This document shows, piece by piece, positions 23,805 through 31,358 of a stretch of 48,136 bases of DNA. Below the pieces are notes generated by a model. It did no database searches. It was not told the origin of the DNA and saw only the letters and a list, made by a program, of their open reading frames with translations. Origin of the DNA: Fibrobacter succinogenes (GTDB lineage Bacteria > Fibrobacterota > Fibrobacteria > Fibrobacterales > Fibrobacteraceae). The stretch is from contig CADCDO010000033.1 in the NCBI GenBank assembly GCA_902800345.1, forward strand, positions 1-48,136. The letters are read 5' to 3'. Made by a program: the position numbers and the translations under genes. The first letter of the stretch is position 1. Each line of letters begins with the position of its first letter.

Positions 23805-24503
23805 CTATAATTTCAACGTTTTCAGATATGCTTTTTGTTCATCGGTAATTCGGTAGCTTTCAACGGCCTTCTGAATAGTCTTGTTGTGCGTCCATACGTC
23901 TAGTACTCGATTTTCGATAAACGGGAGCGTCGCCTCGTACTGCTTGGCCAGCGCAGTCGCAAAGAACCATGCGACCATCATGTTCAAGTAATATTCCCCG
24001 CTTCGGATCTTCGAGACCCATTTCAAAAATTTCGGGTCAAAATCATCATCCAAAAAGAACGACATCAACGTTTCGATGCCAAAGCGCACCGTGTATACTT
24101 CCGTCACGGGAGTTTTCATCCAGCGCTCCACATTCTTTAAGAGACGTGCCCGATTTGCAGCCTTGGCAAACGTCTTTGGGCGCATCTGGTCGCAAGTCGC
24201 CCAGTTATCGACAAACGGCAAGAACGCATCAACATGCGCCACGCAATCATCATAATCTTTCATCAAGGACAAGATAAAGGCATGGACCTGATTTTCATCA
24301 TAATACTTGTGCGGAAGCGCCGTCAGAAAAGTTTCCACATCTGCCCGGTTCGCAAACGTTTTGGCAATCGCGCGCAAGTCCGGAGTCCGCACTCCGATAA
24401 TCGTTTTTGCATCCGTCGTCGGAATCAGCTTGCTGTGAAAAGCCTTGAATTTCAAGTCCTGCTTAGCCAGGAGCGCCTTTTGAATTTCGTTAACAATTGA
24501 CAT
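23805..24503 (-). CDS. DNA alkylation repair protein, AlkD-like
   Basis: A 232-aa all-helical HEAT-like protein of the AlkD / DNA_alkylation family. These are glycosylases that remove bulky or cationic alkylated bases without flipping them. Seen here: IIGVRTPDLRAIAKTF, the HKYYDENQVHAFILSLMKDYD helix pair, FLPFVDNWATCDQM (in AlkD a conserved Trp and Asp act on the lesion; WATCD fits), VRFGIETLMSFFLDD and MMVAWFFATALAK. Length matches the family. ATG at 24503 is chosen (GGGGAG three bases upstream) over a GTG at 24521. It follows the lipoprotein gene by 25 bp. Confidence 0.9.
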   Translation of the reverse strand: MSIVNEIQKALLAKQDLKFKAFHSKLIPTTDAKTIIGVRTPDLRAIAKTFANRADVETFLTALPHKYYDENQVHAFILSLMKDYDDCVAHVDAFLPFVDNWATCDQMRPKTFAKAANRARLLKNVERWMKTPVTEVYTVRFGIETLMSFFLDDDFDPKFLKWVSKIRSGEYYLNMMVAWFFATALAKQYEATLPFIENRVLDVWTHNKTIQKAVESYRITDEQKAYLKTLKL

Positions 24504-24528
24504 AATCTCCCCGATTTCCACCCATAAT

Positions 24529-25005
24529 TTAATCTTTTTTTATCGGTTGGTCCCAAGGGAAATCTGCAATTGCCGAATCCGGAGTTTCCACAGGAATCAC
24601 GACTTCATCAGGGAACTTTCCAAAATCCACGCAAACCAAAAAAAACGGGAACACGAAGGCGAAAATAAGACTCAACGACCGTTCGTTCTGTTCCGTCTCT
24701 TCCCTTATTTGTTTTCTCGTTTTTCTGCGGGACCAGTCATATTCGTCGTCCCTACTGTGGTCTATTTCTTTTTTCACTCTATGCGCATATGCAGAACCAT
24801 ATACAACGCCATCTTTCTTCGCCTCCAGATACATTCCGCTTTCTGCCGTACTTTCAACGGTGCAGGCATCGCTACTGGAACACACCAATTCGCCATTTCT
24901 ATAAATGGAATAATCCCCGCCGCCATCCGAAACACTGACATTCACGTAAGAAGCGCACCCCACAAGCCAAAGCGACATTACAAACAAGATACAACAAATT
25001 TTCAT
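24529..25005 (-). CDS. Lipoprotein with PEGA-like domain
   Basis: A 158-aa lipoprotein: signal ending LWLVGC, lipid site Cys17. Residues about 20-75 follow the PEGA pattern of a small beta-sandwich (YSIYRNGELVCSSSDACTV, then a strand pair with YLEAKKDGVVYGSAYA). A basic and acidic helical stretch (DYDWSRRKTRKQIREETEQNE-like) precedes a hydrophobic segment (about 112-127) that may cross the membrane, then an acidic, Pro-containing tail. It overlaps the beta-barrel protein gene upstream by 4 bp (ATGA), so the pair should work together in the envelope. Function unknown. Confidence 0.72.
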   Translation of the reverse strand: MKICCILFVMSLWLVGCASYVNVSVSDGGGDYSIYRNGELVCSSSDACTVESTAESGMYLEAKKDGVVYGSAYAHRVKKEIDHSRDDEYDWSRRKTRKQIREETEQNERSLSLIFAFVFPFFLVCVDFGKFPDEVVIPVETPDSAIADFPWDQPIKKD

Positions 25006-25868
25006 ACGCCGATTTTCACTCCCACGGAAAAGCCATGAACAGCGCCTTTTTTTCCGCTAAGGATGTTGTTCATTTTATAAAATTCTCTAAAATATCGGGA
25101 CTCCAGCATAATGTGGACTTCATTTTTCAACTTCAGCGAAAGTCCCATTTCGAAAAAGTATCCTGGAGAACCAAACGTTTCGCTTTCGGATTCCTTCTCA
25201 GTTACCCCATACCTGTTTACGACTTCTTTTTCGACAGACGTTATGAAAAGTGCACCATTTATGCCGGCCCCCAAATACGGGACCACAAAATGACGGCCGA
25301 ACATATACGCAACGGAAAGGGACGGTCCCAACACAGAACCATGCACGCCATGGGGTCGGGATCCAAGAAATGCGATATTAAGATCCAAAACAATCTTAAC
25401 CGATTCCACACGGAACTGCACAAAAGGTTCGTAATTGTAATCCACAAAATCTACAGGGCCTATCATTCCAAGAGCCCCAAATCCAAAACCCCAAATCCAA
25501 TCCGTTTCCAGTTTATCAATTTCGCGGGCGACATAGCTCACTACAGACGCGAAGTCCCCGGGAGAATAGACGATATGCCCATAAGACCAAAGGGTCTCGC
25601 TACTTTTGTTCTTTTTCTCATAAACGAGCGCTACACCCTTTTCTTTTCGGATTAATTTTACCTGCAACAAATAATCACACGCAGACGCATCCGAAACAAA
25701 TCCATAACCTTCCGCCGCAAAATAGTCCTTGGTCAAGGAAACTATTTTTTCAGCGTAGTCTTCGTGGACGCCATCCAAATGCATCGGCAAAATGCAATAT
25801 TCCGTTCTCGCCCACAAGCAAGAAACGGACAGCGCAAAGACTAAAAAGAATCTACGATAAAAATCCAT
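25002..25868 (-). CDS. Outer-membrane barrel protein with N-terminal periplasmic domain
   Basis: A 288-aa exported protein. The signal peptide (MDFYRRFFLVFALSVSCLWA) starts at the ATG at 25868; the frame stays open 17 codons further up without support. The first part (about 21-115) is an alpha/beta domain (EYCILPMHLDGVHEDYAEKI, CDYLLQVKLIRKEKG), similar in feel to periplasmic lipoproteins that sum envelope signals. The second (about 125-288) has alternating strands of an outer-membrane barrel and ends VHGFSVGVKIGV. Function unknown. It is coupled to the PEGA-like lipoprotein gene by a 4-bp overlap. Confidence 0.7.
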   Translation of the reverse strand: MDFYRRFFLVFALSVSCLWARTEYCILPMHLDGVHEDYAEKIVSLTKDYFAAEGYGFVSDASACDYLLQVKLIRKEKGVALVYEKKNKSSETLWSYGHIVYSPGDFASVVSYVAREIDKLETDWIWGFGFGALGMIGPVDFVDYNYEPFVQFRVESVKIVLDLNIAFLGSRPHGVHGSVLGPSLSVAYMFGRHFVVPYLGAGINGALFITSVEKEVVNRYGVTEKESESETFGSPGYFFEMGLSLKLKNEVHIMLESRYFREFYKMNNILSGKKGAVHGFSVGVKIGV

Positions 25869-25935
25869 ATGCTCAAAATGAAAAAAGACCTCAAGCGCTA
25901 TTCCGCACTTGTCATTCAAAAAATTAGTAGCCTAC

Positions 25936-26454
25936 CTAGAGCAATATAGCGCTACAGCTGGTTTTGATACGGCCAAAGGTATAAACCGTTCCATTGCGAG
26001 TCTCACAAGAGTCCTCGAAATCATCATCGCAGTTCTCGACAATCTCCGCTTTCGCCTCGGAATAGCACCCTTCGACTGTGGCATGACCATCGTAGCATTC
26101 AGGAAAGCCCGTATTCACAGCGGACACGTCACAGTTTTCTAACGGCAAGCAAATCCACGGTCTTCCAATCGTGTAGGCCATCGGATAGTATCCCGTCTGA
26201 GTCACCAAGGAAATCTTGCACAACGTTGTCGGCAACGCCACGCTCGAAGAACTCTCCTCAACAGCGGAGGACATCGCCGATGATGACAAAGGTTGGTTTT
26301 CCAAAGACGATCCCGCGCTATTCGCAGCAGCTGAAGATGCAGGGATGACAGTTTCTTGCGGAGCCGTAGTAGAAGAGCTGTCGTCACAACCAGCTGCCAA
26401 AACGCAAGCAACAACAGATACGGCGCGAATCACATTCCAAACGTTTCTATTCAT
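25936..26454 (-). CDS. Ser-rich lipoprotein with Cys-rich C-terminus
   Basis: A 172-aa lipoprotein: signal ending VLAAGC, lipid site Cys23, followed by DDSSS and a Ser/Ala-rich linker to about residue 75, the usual Fibrobacter tether. The C-terminal 95 residues hold about nine cysteines (LCKISL, WICLPLENCDV, FPECYDG, VEGCYSE, VENCDDD, DSCETR, KTSCSA), suggesting a disulfide-bonded surface domain with no family that I can name. ATG at 26454 starts the signal; an open frame continues 14 codons up. It lies 67 bp before the barrel protein gene on the same strand, and 145 bp from the divergent 26600 gene. Confidence 0.75.
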   Translation of the reverse strand: MNRNVWNVIRAVSVVACVLAAGCDDSSSTTAPQETVIPASSAAANSAGSSLENQPLSSSAMSSAVEESSSSVALPTTLCKISLVTQTGYYPMAYTIGRPWICLPLENCDVSAVNTGFPECYDGHATVEGCYSEAKAEIVENCDDDFEDSCETRNGTVYTFGRIKTSCSAILL

Positions 26455-26537
26455 GAAATAGAATATAAAAAAACACGCACCGTCTGCCCACCCCATTTCA
26501 AATTAAAACGCAAATGGGCTACTCTCGGCAAACGCCA

Positions 26538-26576
26538 CTTTGTAGTTTACTAAACGAGGGCAGTTGTTCGTCCTCG
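26538..26576 (+). promoter_or_regulatory. Shared 13-mer and leader hairpin (copy 1)
   Basis: CTTTGTAGTTTAC (26538-26550) is identical to 27153-27165 in front of the paralog. TAGTTT within it could be a -10 (TAnnnT type). A start site about seven bases on would put CGAGG...CCTCG (26555-26576) at the very 5' end of the mRNA, as a stem-loop ahead of the AAGGAG site. The promoter call is inference; the hairpin and its conservation are seen. Confidence 0.5.
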
Positions 26577-26599
26577 CAATAAAGAACAAGGAGTCAATC

Positions 26600-27043
26600 A
26601 TGAAAACCGTAAAGATAATGATGACCGTAGCGCTTGCGGTTATGGTCACCACATCTTTCGCAGCAAGAGTCGTCAAGTCAAAACTGGGAAACATCGACGT
26701 CACATCCGACAAAGACGGTGGCTCGGTGATTTGCACTGCAGGCTTCCACGACGAACTAACGATTCTCAAAGAATCAGACACAAAAGTTTTCGTCAAGGGC
26801 AACTGCGGAAACGGCTGGGTCGATAAATCCAAAATCGAATACGTCGCAAAAGGCCCCGGTGACAAATCTATCGTAATGGATAGCGTTGGCATCGAAGCCT
26901 GGATAGACAACCCAAGCGCCATTTTCGTGTTGGAAGACAACAATACCGATTTCGATGGTGTCGATATCAACCGCGATTTCAGGGAATACCTGACATACAC
27001 GATGGATAGAGAAAAAATCGAAATGAGTAACGGCGAAAATTAA
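26600..27043 (+). CDS. Small exported SH3-like protein, paralog 1
   Basis: A 147-aa exported protein. The signal peptide is MKTVKIMMTVALAVMVTTSFA, cut before ARVVKSK. The mature part contains ELTILKESDTKVFVKGNCGNGWVDKSKIEYV (about 54-84, quoted as two joined strands), which has the layout of a bacterial SH3-like (SH3b) fold: hydrophobic strand, V-x-G, GWV-x-x-S. Such domains often bind cell-wall or peptide ligands. The C-terminus ends DINRDFREYLTYTMDREK, shared with the paralog. AAGGAG eight bases before ATG 26600 fixes the start. The role is unknown. Its twin lies 168 bp downstream, so this is a tandem duplication. Confidence 0.8.
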   Translation: MKTVKIMMTVALAVMVTTSFAARVVKSKLGNIDVTSDKDGGSVICTAGFHDELTILKESDTKVFVKGNCGNGWVDKSKIEYVAKGPGDKSIVMDSVGIEAWIDNPSAIFVLEDNNTDFDGVDINRDFREYLTYTMDREKIEMSNGEN

Positions 27044-27061
27044 GTTTGTTCAACATTCAAC

Positions 27062-27090
27062 CGCTGTCCTTCAGGGCAGCGCCTTTTTTT
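27062..27090 (+). terminator. Terminator of SH3-like paralog 1
   Basis: CGCTGTCC-TTCA-GGGCAGCG forms a stem of about eight pairs with one T-G pair, followed by CC and a run of eight T residues. It lies 18 bp after the stop codon. Confidence 0.88.
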
Positions 27091-27152
27091 TATTACAAAC
27101 TATTTCAGTATTCCAAACTAAACTATTGATGCATTGGTCTCTGTAAACTTTT

Positions 27153-27188
27153 CTTTGTAGTTTACAATTGAGGCAATCAAACGCCTCA
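27153..27188 (+). promoter_or_regulatory. Shared 13-mer and leader hairpin (copy 2)
   Basis: CTTTGTAGTTTAC (27153-27165) is followed by TGAGGC...GCCTCA (27169-27188). Compared with copy 1, the outer pair changes from C-G to T-A, so pairing is kept while sequence changes. TTGGTC at 27134-27139 lies 18 bases before TAGTTT and may be the -35. The hairpin would sit at the mRNA 5' end. Confidence 0.55.
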
Positions 27189-27211
27189 CAATAAAGGAAC
27201 AGGAGGCAATC

Positions 27212-27655
27212 ATGAAAAACATCAAGATAATGGTGGCTGTAGCGCTTGCGGTTATGGTCACTACATCTTTCGCAGCAAGCGCCATCAAATCGAAACGAGG
27301 CAGCATCGAACTCACTTCAAATAAAGATGGAGGCACGGTGATCTGCACTGCAGATTTTAATGACGAACTGACAATCATTTCACAGTCCGATACAAAAGTT
27401 TTCGTCAAAGGGAATTGCGGGAAAGGTTGGGTCGAAAAATCCAAAGTCGAATACGTTGCCAAAGGACCGGGAGACAAATCTATTACAATGGATGACGTCA
27501 TTCTCGTCGGATGGGACGACAACCGGACACTTATTGACATTTTCTCGGACCATATCGAAGATTTCGAGGGAGTGGATATCAACCGCGATTTCAGGGAATA
27601 CTTGACTTACACCATGGATCGCGAGCAGACGGAAATGCGTAACGGCGAAAATTAA
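27212..27655 (+). CDS. Small exported SH3-like protein, paralog 2
   Basis: A 147-aa exported protein, the same length as its upstream twin. The signal peptide MKNIKIMVAVALAVMVTTSFA is nearly identical, as are DTKVFVKGNCGKGWVEKSK and the tail INRDFREYLTYTMDRE. The region about 95-120 has diverged most (WDDNRTLIDIFSDHIEDFEG against WIDNPSAIFVLEDNNTDFDG), so binding specificity may differ. AGGAGG eight bases ahead of the ATG is strong. It is a single-gene unit with its own leader hairpin and terminator. Function unknown; an SH3b-type envelope role is inferred. Confidence 0.8.
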   Translation: MKNIKIMVAVALAVMVTTSFAASAIKSKRGSIELTSNKDGGTVICTADFNDELTIISQSDTKVFVKGNCGKGWVEKSKVEYVAKGPGDKSITMDDVILVGWDDNRTLIDIFSDHIEDFEGVDINRDFREYLTYTMDREQTEMRNGEN

Positions 27656-27679
27656 TCATACATCAACCCAATTCAACAC

Positions 27680-27717
27680 AACGCCATCCCCTTTATCCAA
27701 GGGGTGGCGTTTTTTTT
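27680..27717 (+). terminator. Terminator of SH3-like paralog 2
   Basis: AACGCCATCCCCTT, loop TATCC and AAGGGGTGGCGTT form a long stem of about 13 pairs, followed by a run of T residues. It separates this gene from the polysaccharide locus. Confidence 0.93.
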
Positions 27718-27868
27718 ATGGCAAACGCTCAAAGCGCGTGATGCTTTTCCTCATTCCTTAAATCACCGGATTCTATCCGTTGACGCCTCCAGGACGACCA
27801 ATCTCATTTTTACCATTTTATTACATTTTCCGTTGGTTAAAAAAATCAGAAATATCAAGGATTTCTTT

Positions 27869-29188
27869 ATGAATATTGCAATCGTCGGAACGGGTTATGT
27901 AGGTCTCGTTAGCGGTACATGCTTTGCCGAAATGGGCGTCAACGTCACATGCGTCGATGTGAACCAGGCAAAGATCGAATCCCTCCAGAAAGGCGAAATT
28001 CCCATATACGAACCGGGACTCGACGAAATGGTATTGAGGAACCAGCGCGAAGGCCGCCTGCACTTTACGACCGACCTCGCAAGCGTCCTCGACAACGTAG
28101 AGATGGTCTTCAGCGCCGTGGGCACTCCCCCCGACGAAGACGGTTCCGCCGACTTGCAATACGTTCTCGCTGTGGCACGCACCTTCGGCCAGAACATCAA
28201 GAAATATACAGTCCTCGTGACGAAATCCACCGTCCCCGTCGGCACCGCCAAGAAAGTCAAGGCCGCCATCCAGGAAGAGCTCGACAAGCGCGGGGTCAAG
28301 ATTCCGTTCGATGTGGCAAGCAACCCGGAATTCCTCAAGGAAGGTAGCGCCATTACGGACTTCATGAAGCCCGACCGCGTCGTCGTCGGCGTCGAAAGCG
28401 AACAGGCCAAGGAACTCATGACCCGCCTCTACCGCCCGATGATGCTCAACAACTTCCGCGTAATCTTCACCGACATCCCGAGCGCCGAAATGATCAAGTA
28501 CGCCGCGAACTCCATGCTCGCGACCCGCATCAGCTTCATGAACGACATCGCGAACCTCTGCGAACTCGTAGGCGCCGACGTGAACATGGTGAGGAAGGGC
28601 ATCGGCAGCGATACCCGCATCGGCTCGAAGTTCCTCTACCCCGGCTGCGGCTACGGCGGAAGCTGTTTCCCGAAAGACGTGAAGGCCCTCATCAAGACCG
28701 CCGAAAAAAACGGCTACAAGATGGGCGTCCTCAAAGCAGTCGAAGAAGTCAACGAATACCAGAAGACCGTACTTTTCAACAAACTCGCAAAGCGCTTCGG
28801 CGGAGAAGCGAACCTCAAGGGCAAGACCATCGCCATGTGGGGCCTCGCGTTCAAACCCGAGACCGACGACATGCGCGAAGCAACCGCACTTGTTTTGATT
28901 GACTTGTTGGTGAAAGCCGGCGCTGTCGTGCGAGTCTATGACCCGGTCGCCATGAACGAATGCAAGCGCCGCGTGGGTGACATCGTCACCTACTGCAACG
29001 ACATGTACGAAGCATTGCTCGACGCCGACGCTCTGTTGCTCGTCACCGAATGGAAGCAATTCCGCATGCCGAGCTTCGGCGTGATGAAGAAGTCCATGAA
29101 GAACGCCCTCATCATCGACGGCCGCAACATCTACGACGCAAAGGAACTCGCCGAAGCGGGATTCGAATACAGCGCCATCGGCTGCTAA
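27869..29188 (+). CDS. ugd: UDP-glucose 6-dehydrogenase
   Basis: A 439-aa cytoplasmic enzyme that oxidises UDP-glucose to UDP-glucuronate with two NAD+. The N-terminal Rossmann fold begins MNIAIVGTGYVGLVSG; FSAVGTPPDEDGSADL and TKSTVPVGT are family motifs. The catalytic cysteine is Cys266 in YPGCGYGGSCFPKD, and MWGLAFKPETDDMREA opens the C-terminal UDP-binding domain. ATG at 27869 (AAGGA eight bases upstream) is the right start; the frame is open 55 codons further into the terminator. Codon use is GC-rich, as in housekeeping genes. It starts the polysaccharide locus and supplies substrate to the epimerase 9 bp on. Confidence 0.96.
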   Translation: MNIAIVGTGYVGLVSGTCFAEMGVNVTCVDVNQAKIESLQKGEIPIYEPGLDEMVLRNQREGRLHFTTDLASVLDNVEMVFSAVGTPPDEDGSADLQYVLAVARTFGQNIKKYTVLVTKSTVPVGTAKKVKAAIQEELDKRGVKIPFDVASNPEFLKEGSAITDFMKPDRVVVGVESEQAKELMTRLYRPMMLNNFRVIFTDIPSAEMIKYAANSMLATRISFMNDIANLCELVGADVNMVRKGIGSDTRIGSKFLYPGCGYGGSCFPKDVKALIKTAEKNGYKMGVLKAVEEVNEYQKTVLFNKLAKRFGGEANLKGKTIAMWGLAFKPETDDMREATALVLIDLLVKAGAVVRVYDPVAMNECKRRVGDIVTYCNDMYEALLDADALLLVTEWKQFRMPSFGVMKKSMKNALIIDGRNIYDAKELAEAGFEYSAIGC

Positions 29189-29197
29189 GGGAACCCT

Positions 29198-30286
29198 ATG
29201 CTGGATAAGAACGTCAACCTCAACGGAAAGACAGTCCTCGTTACCGGAGCCGCCGGCTTTATCGGCTGCAACCTCTGCAAGAAGTTACTGGGAGACTACA
29301 ACTGCTCCGAGCTCGTCGGCCTCGACTCCATCACCGACTACTATGACGTGAACATCAAGTACGAGCGACTCAAGGAAATCGAAGCCCTCGCCACCTCGAC
29401 CGGCAAGAAATGGACATTCGTCAAGGCGAACCTCGCCGACAAGGCCGCCATCGACAGCCTGTTCGAAAAGTACCACTTCGCCGTCGTCGTGAACCTCGCC
29501 GCCCAGGCCGGCGTCCGCTATTCCATCACGAACCCGGACGCCTACATCCAGAGCAACCTCATCGGCTTCTACAATATCCTCGAAGCCTGCCGCAGAGGCG
29601 CCGAGAAAGGCGAAGTCGAACACCTCGTTTACGCCAGTTCCTCCAGCGTCTATGGCAGCAACAAGAAGATCCCCTACTCCACCGACGACAAAGTGGACAA
29701 CCCGGTTTCCCTGTACGCCGCCACCAAAAAGAGCAACGAGCTCATGGCCCACGCCTACAGCAAGCTCTACAACATCCCCAGCACAGGGCTGCGCTTCTTT
29801 ACCGTCTACGGCCCCGCCGGTCGCCCCGACATGGCCTACTTCGGCTTCACCAACAAGCTTAAAGCCGGCAAGACCATTCAGATATTCAACTACGGCAAAT
29901 GCAAACGCGACTTTACCTACGTCGATGACATCGTCGAAGGCGTCGTCCGCGTCATGCAGCACGCCCCCGAAAAGCAAAACGGCGAAGACGGACTCCCGCT
30001 GCCGCCCTACAAAGTCTATAACATCGGGAACAACCACCCCGAGAACCTCCTCGATTTCGTGACCATTTTGCAAGAAGAACTCGTCCGTGCCAAAGTGCTC
30101 CCCGCCGATTACGACTTCGAAGCGCACAAGGAACTCGTGCCCATGCAACCCGGCGACGTGCCAGTGACCTACGCCGACACGACCGCACTCGAACAGGACT
30201 TCGGCTTCAAGCCCGCCACCCCGCTCAGGGAAGGCTTAAGGAAATTTGCGGAATGGTATGCAGAGTATTACGGAAAGGGAGTGTAG
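29198..30286 (+). CDS. UDP-glucuronate 4-epimerase
   Basis: A 362-aa extended SDR. GAAGFIG (Gly17-x-x-Gly20-x-x-Gly23) binds NAD; ASSSSVYG and the Tyr173-x-x-x-Lys177 pair (SLYAATKKSNE) form the active site. SITDYYDVNIKYERLKEIE and VYGPAGRPDMAYFGFT are typical of UDP-GlcA 4-epimerases (LpsL/UGAE type) rather than GalE. It would turn UDP-GlcA from Ugd into UDP-GalA for a capsule or O-chain. Like ugd it is GC-rich, in contrast to the AT-rich genes that follow. Confidence 0.9.
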   Translation: MLDKNVNLNGKTVLVTGAAGFIGCNLCKKLLGDYNCSELVGLDSITDYYDVNIKYERLKEIEALATSTGKKWTFVKANLADKAAIDSLFEKYHFAVVVNLAAQAGVRYSITNPDAYIQSNLIGFYNILEACRRGAEKGEVEHLVYASSSSVYGSNKKIPYSTDDKVDNPVSLYAATKKSNELMAHAYSKLYNIPSTGLRFFTVYGPAGRPDMAYFGFTNKLKAGKTIQIFNYGKCKRDFTYVDDIVEGVVRVMQHAPEKQNGEDGLPLPPYKVYNIGNNHPENLLDFVTILQEELVRAKVLPADYDFEAHKELVPMQPGDVPVTYADTTALEQDFGFKPATPLREGLRKFAEWYAEYYGKGV

Positions 30287-30295
30287 AGAACAAAT

Positions 30296-30403
30296 ATGAA
30301 CCGTAAAGACGCTATAGTAAAAGGCAACAACGCATTTTCAAAACGTCATGGTTGCAAAAAGAACAGCGGTTACTATATTTTAAAAAAAATCATTAAGAGA
30401 TGA
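30296..30403 (+). CDS. Candidate 35-aa basic leader peptide
   Basis: A 35-codon frame starting ATG AAC CGT fills the gap between the epimerase and the first glycosyltransferase, and its TGA overlaps the next ATG by 4 bp (ATGA), just as real coupled genes do. The product is basic (about ten Lys/Arg; ends YYILKKIIKR) with no known motif. A weak GAG precedes it. It may be a coupling leader, a remnant of a lost gene, or chance. Confidence 0.35.
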   Translation: MNRKDAIVKGNNAFSKRHGCKKNSGYYILKKIIKR

Positions 30404-31299
30404 CGAAATACCCCGAATACAGCGTTTTAATAAGCGTTTATTACAAAGAACAACCAGAATGGTTTCAGGATGCTATAGAAAGCATCCTCAATCAAACTGT
30501 ACCCCCATCAGAAATTGTACTTGTCGAAGATGGTCCTCTTACAGACGAACTCTATAAAATCGTTGACAAATATGCACAAAACCCCATTTTTAAAATAGTT
30601 CCCCTAGAAAAAAATGTTGGTTTAGGATTGGCTCTACGCGAAGGTCTCAAGCAATGTAAAAATGATTTAATTGCAAGAATGGACACCGACGATATTGCGG
30701 TTCCTAACAGGTGTGAAAAACAGCTTAAAAAATTTATCGAAGACTCAAATCTTGATATAGTAGGCTGTTGGGAAAATGAGTTTTGGGGAAATTCGATAAA
30801 CGACGCCTTTTCCTGCCATAAAGTTCCAGAAAAACATGATGAGATAGTAAAATTCATGAGACGTCGTTGTGCATTACTACACCCTACAGTTATATTCAAG
30901 AAGACCGCCGTTTTGAAAGCGGGTAATTACCAACACCGTCCATTATTTGAAGATTACGACTTATTTGTACGAATGTTACAAACAGGTTCCAAATGTTATA
31001 ACCTCCAAGAAAGCCTATATTCTTTACGAGTAAATCCCAATTTGTTTAAAAGACGTGGTGGATTTAAATACGGATTAACGCAATTAAAATTCAAATACGA
31101 AATGTACCGTTCCGGTTTTTCGTCATTTCTCGACTTTTTCATTAGCGGTCTAGGACATTTCTGTGTATGTATCATGCCCAACAAGGGACGATCTTTATTT
31201 TATAAAACCATTCTACGTGTCTTCGTCAGTTTTTATTTTATTTTTGCCATTTCGCATATTTTTGAAGAAAGTCTTACAAACGCTTTATATTCTATTTAG
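30400..31299 (+). CDS. Glycosyltransferase family 2 (AmsE-like)
   Basis: A 299-aa GT-A glycosyltransferase. SVLISVYYKEQPEWFQDAI and EIVLVEDGP form the nucleotide-binding half; RMDTDDIAVPNR carries the DxD-type metal site; FEDYDLFVRML holds the probable catalytic acids. A hydrophobic C-terminal stretch (about 238-285) may bind the inner membrane. It resembles AmsE/WfgS-type enzymes that add a sugar to lipid-linked repeat units; donor and linkage cannot be read. From here the DNA becomes AT-rich compared with the two preceding genes. It may be coupled to the 35-aa frame. Confidence 0.88.
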   Translation: MTKYPEYSVLISVYYKEQPEWFQDAIESILNQTVPPSEIVLVEDGPLTDELYKIVDKYAQNPIFKIVPLEKNVGLGLALREGLKQCKNDLIARMDTDDIAVPNRCEKQLKKFIEDSNLDIVGCWENEFWGNSINDAFSCHKVPEKHDEIVKFMRRRCALLHPTVIFKKTAVLKAGNYQHRPLFEDYDLFVRMLQTGSKCYNLQESLYSLRVNPNLFKRRGGFKYGLTQLKFKYEMYRSGFSSFLDFFISGLGHFCVCIMPNKGRSLFYKTILRVFVSFYFIFAISHIFEESLTNALYSI

Positions 31300-31358
31300 A
31301 TATTCATTGAACTCAAATTAGGAAATAATTCTGGAAAACAAAGCGGTAATAATAGAAT

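Noticed and set aside
27821..29059. A 412-codon minus-strand frame opposite ugd
   Set aside because: Composition of His/Asp/Val/Phe typical of antisense to a GC-rich dehydrogenase; ugd is certain.
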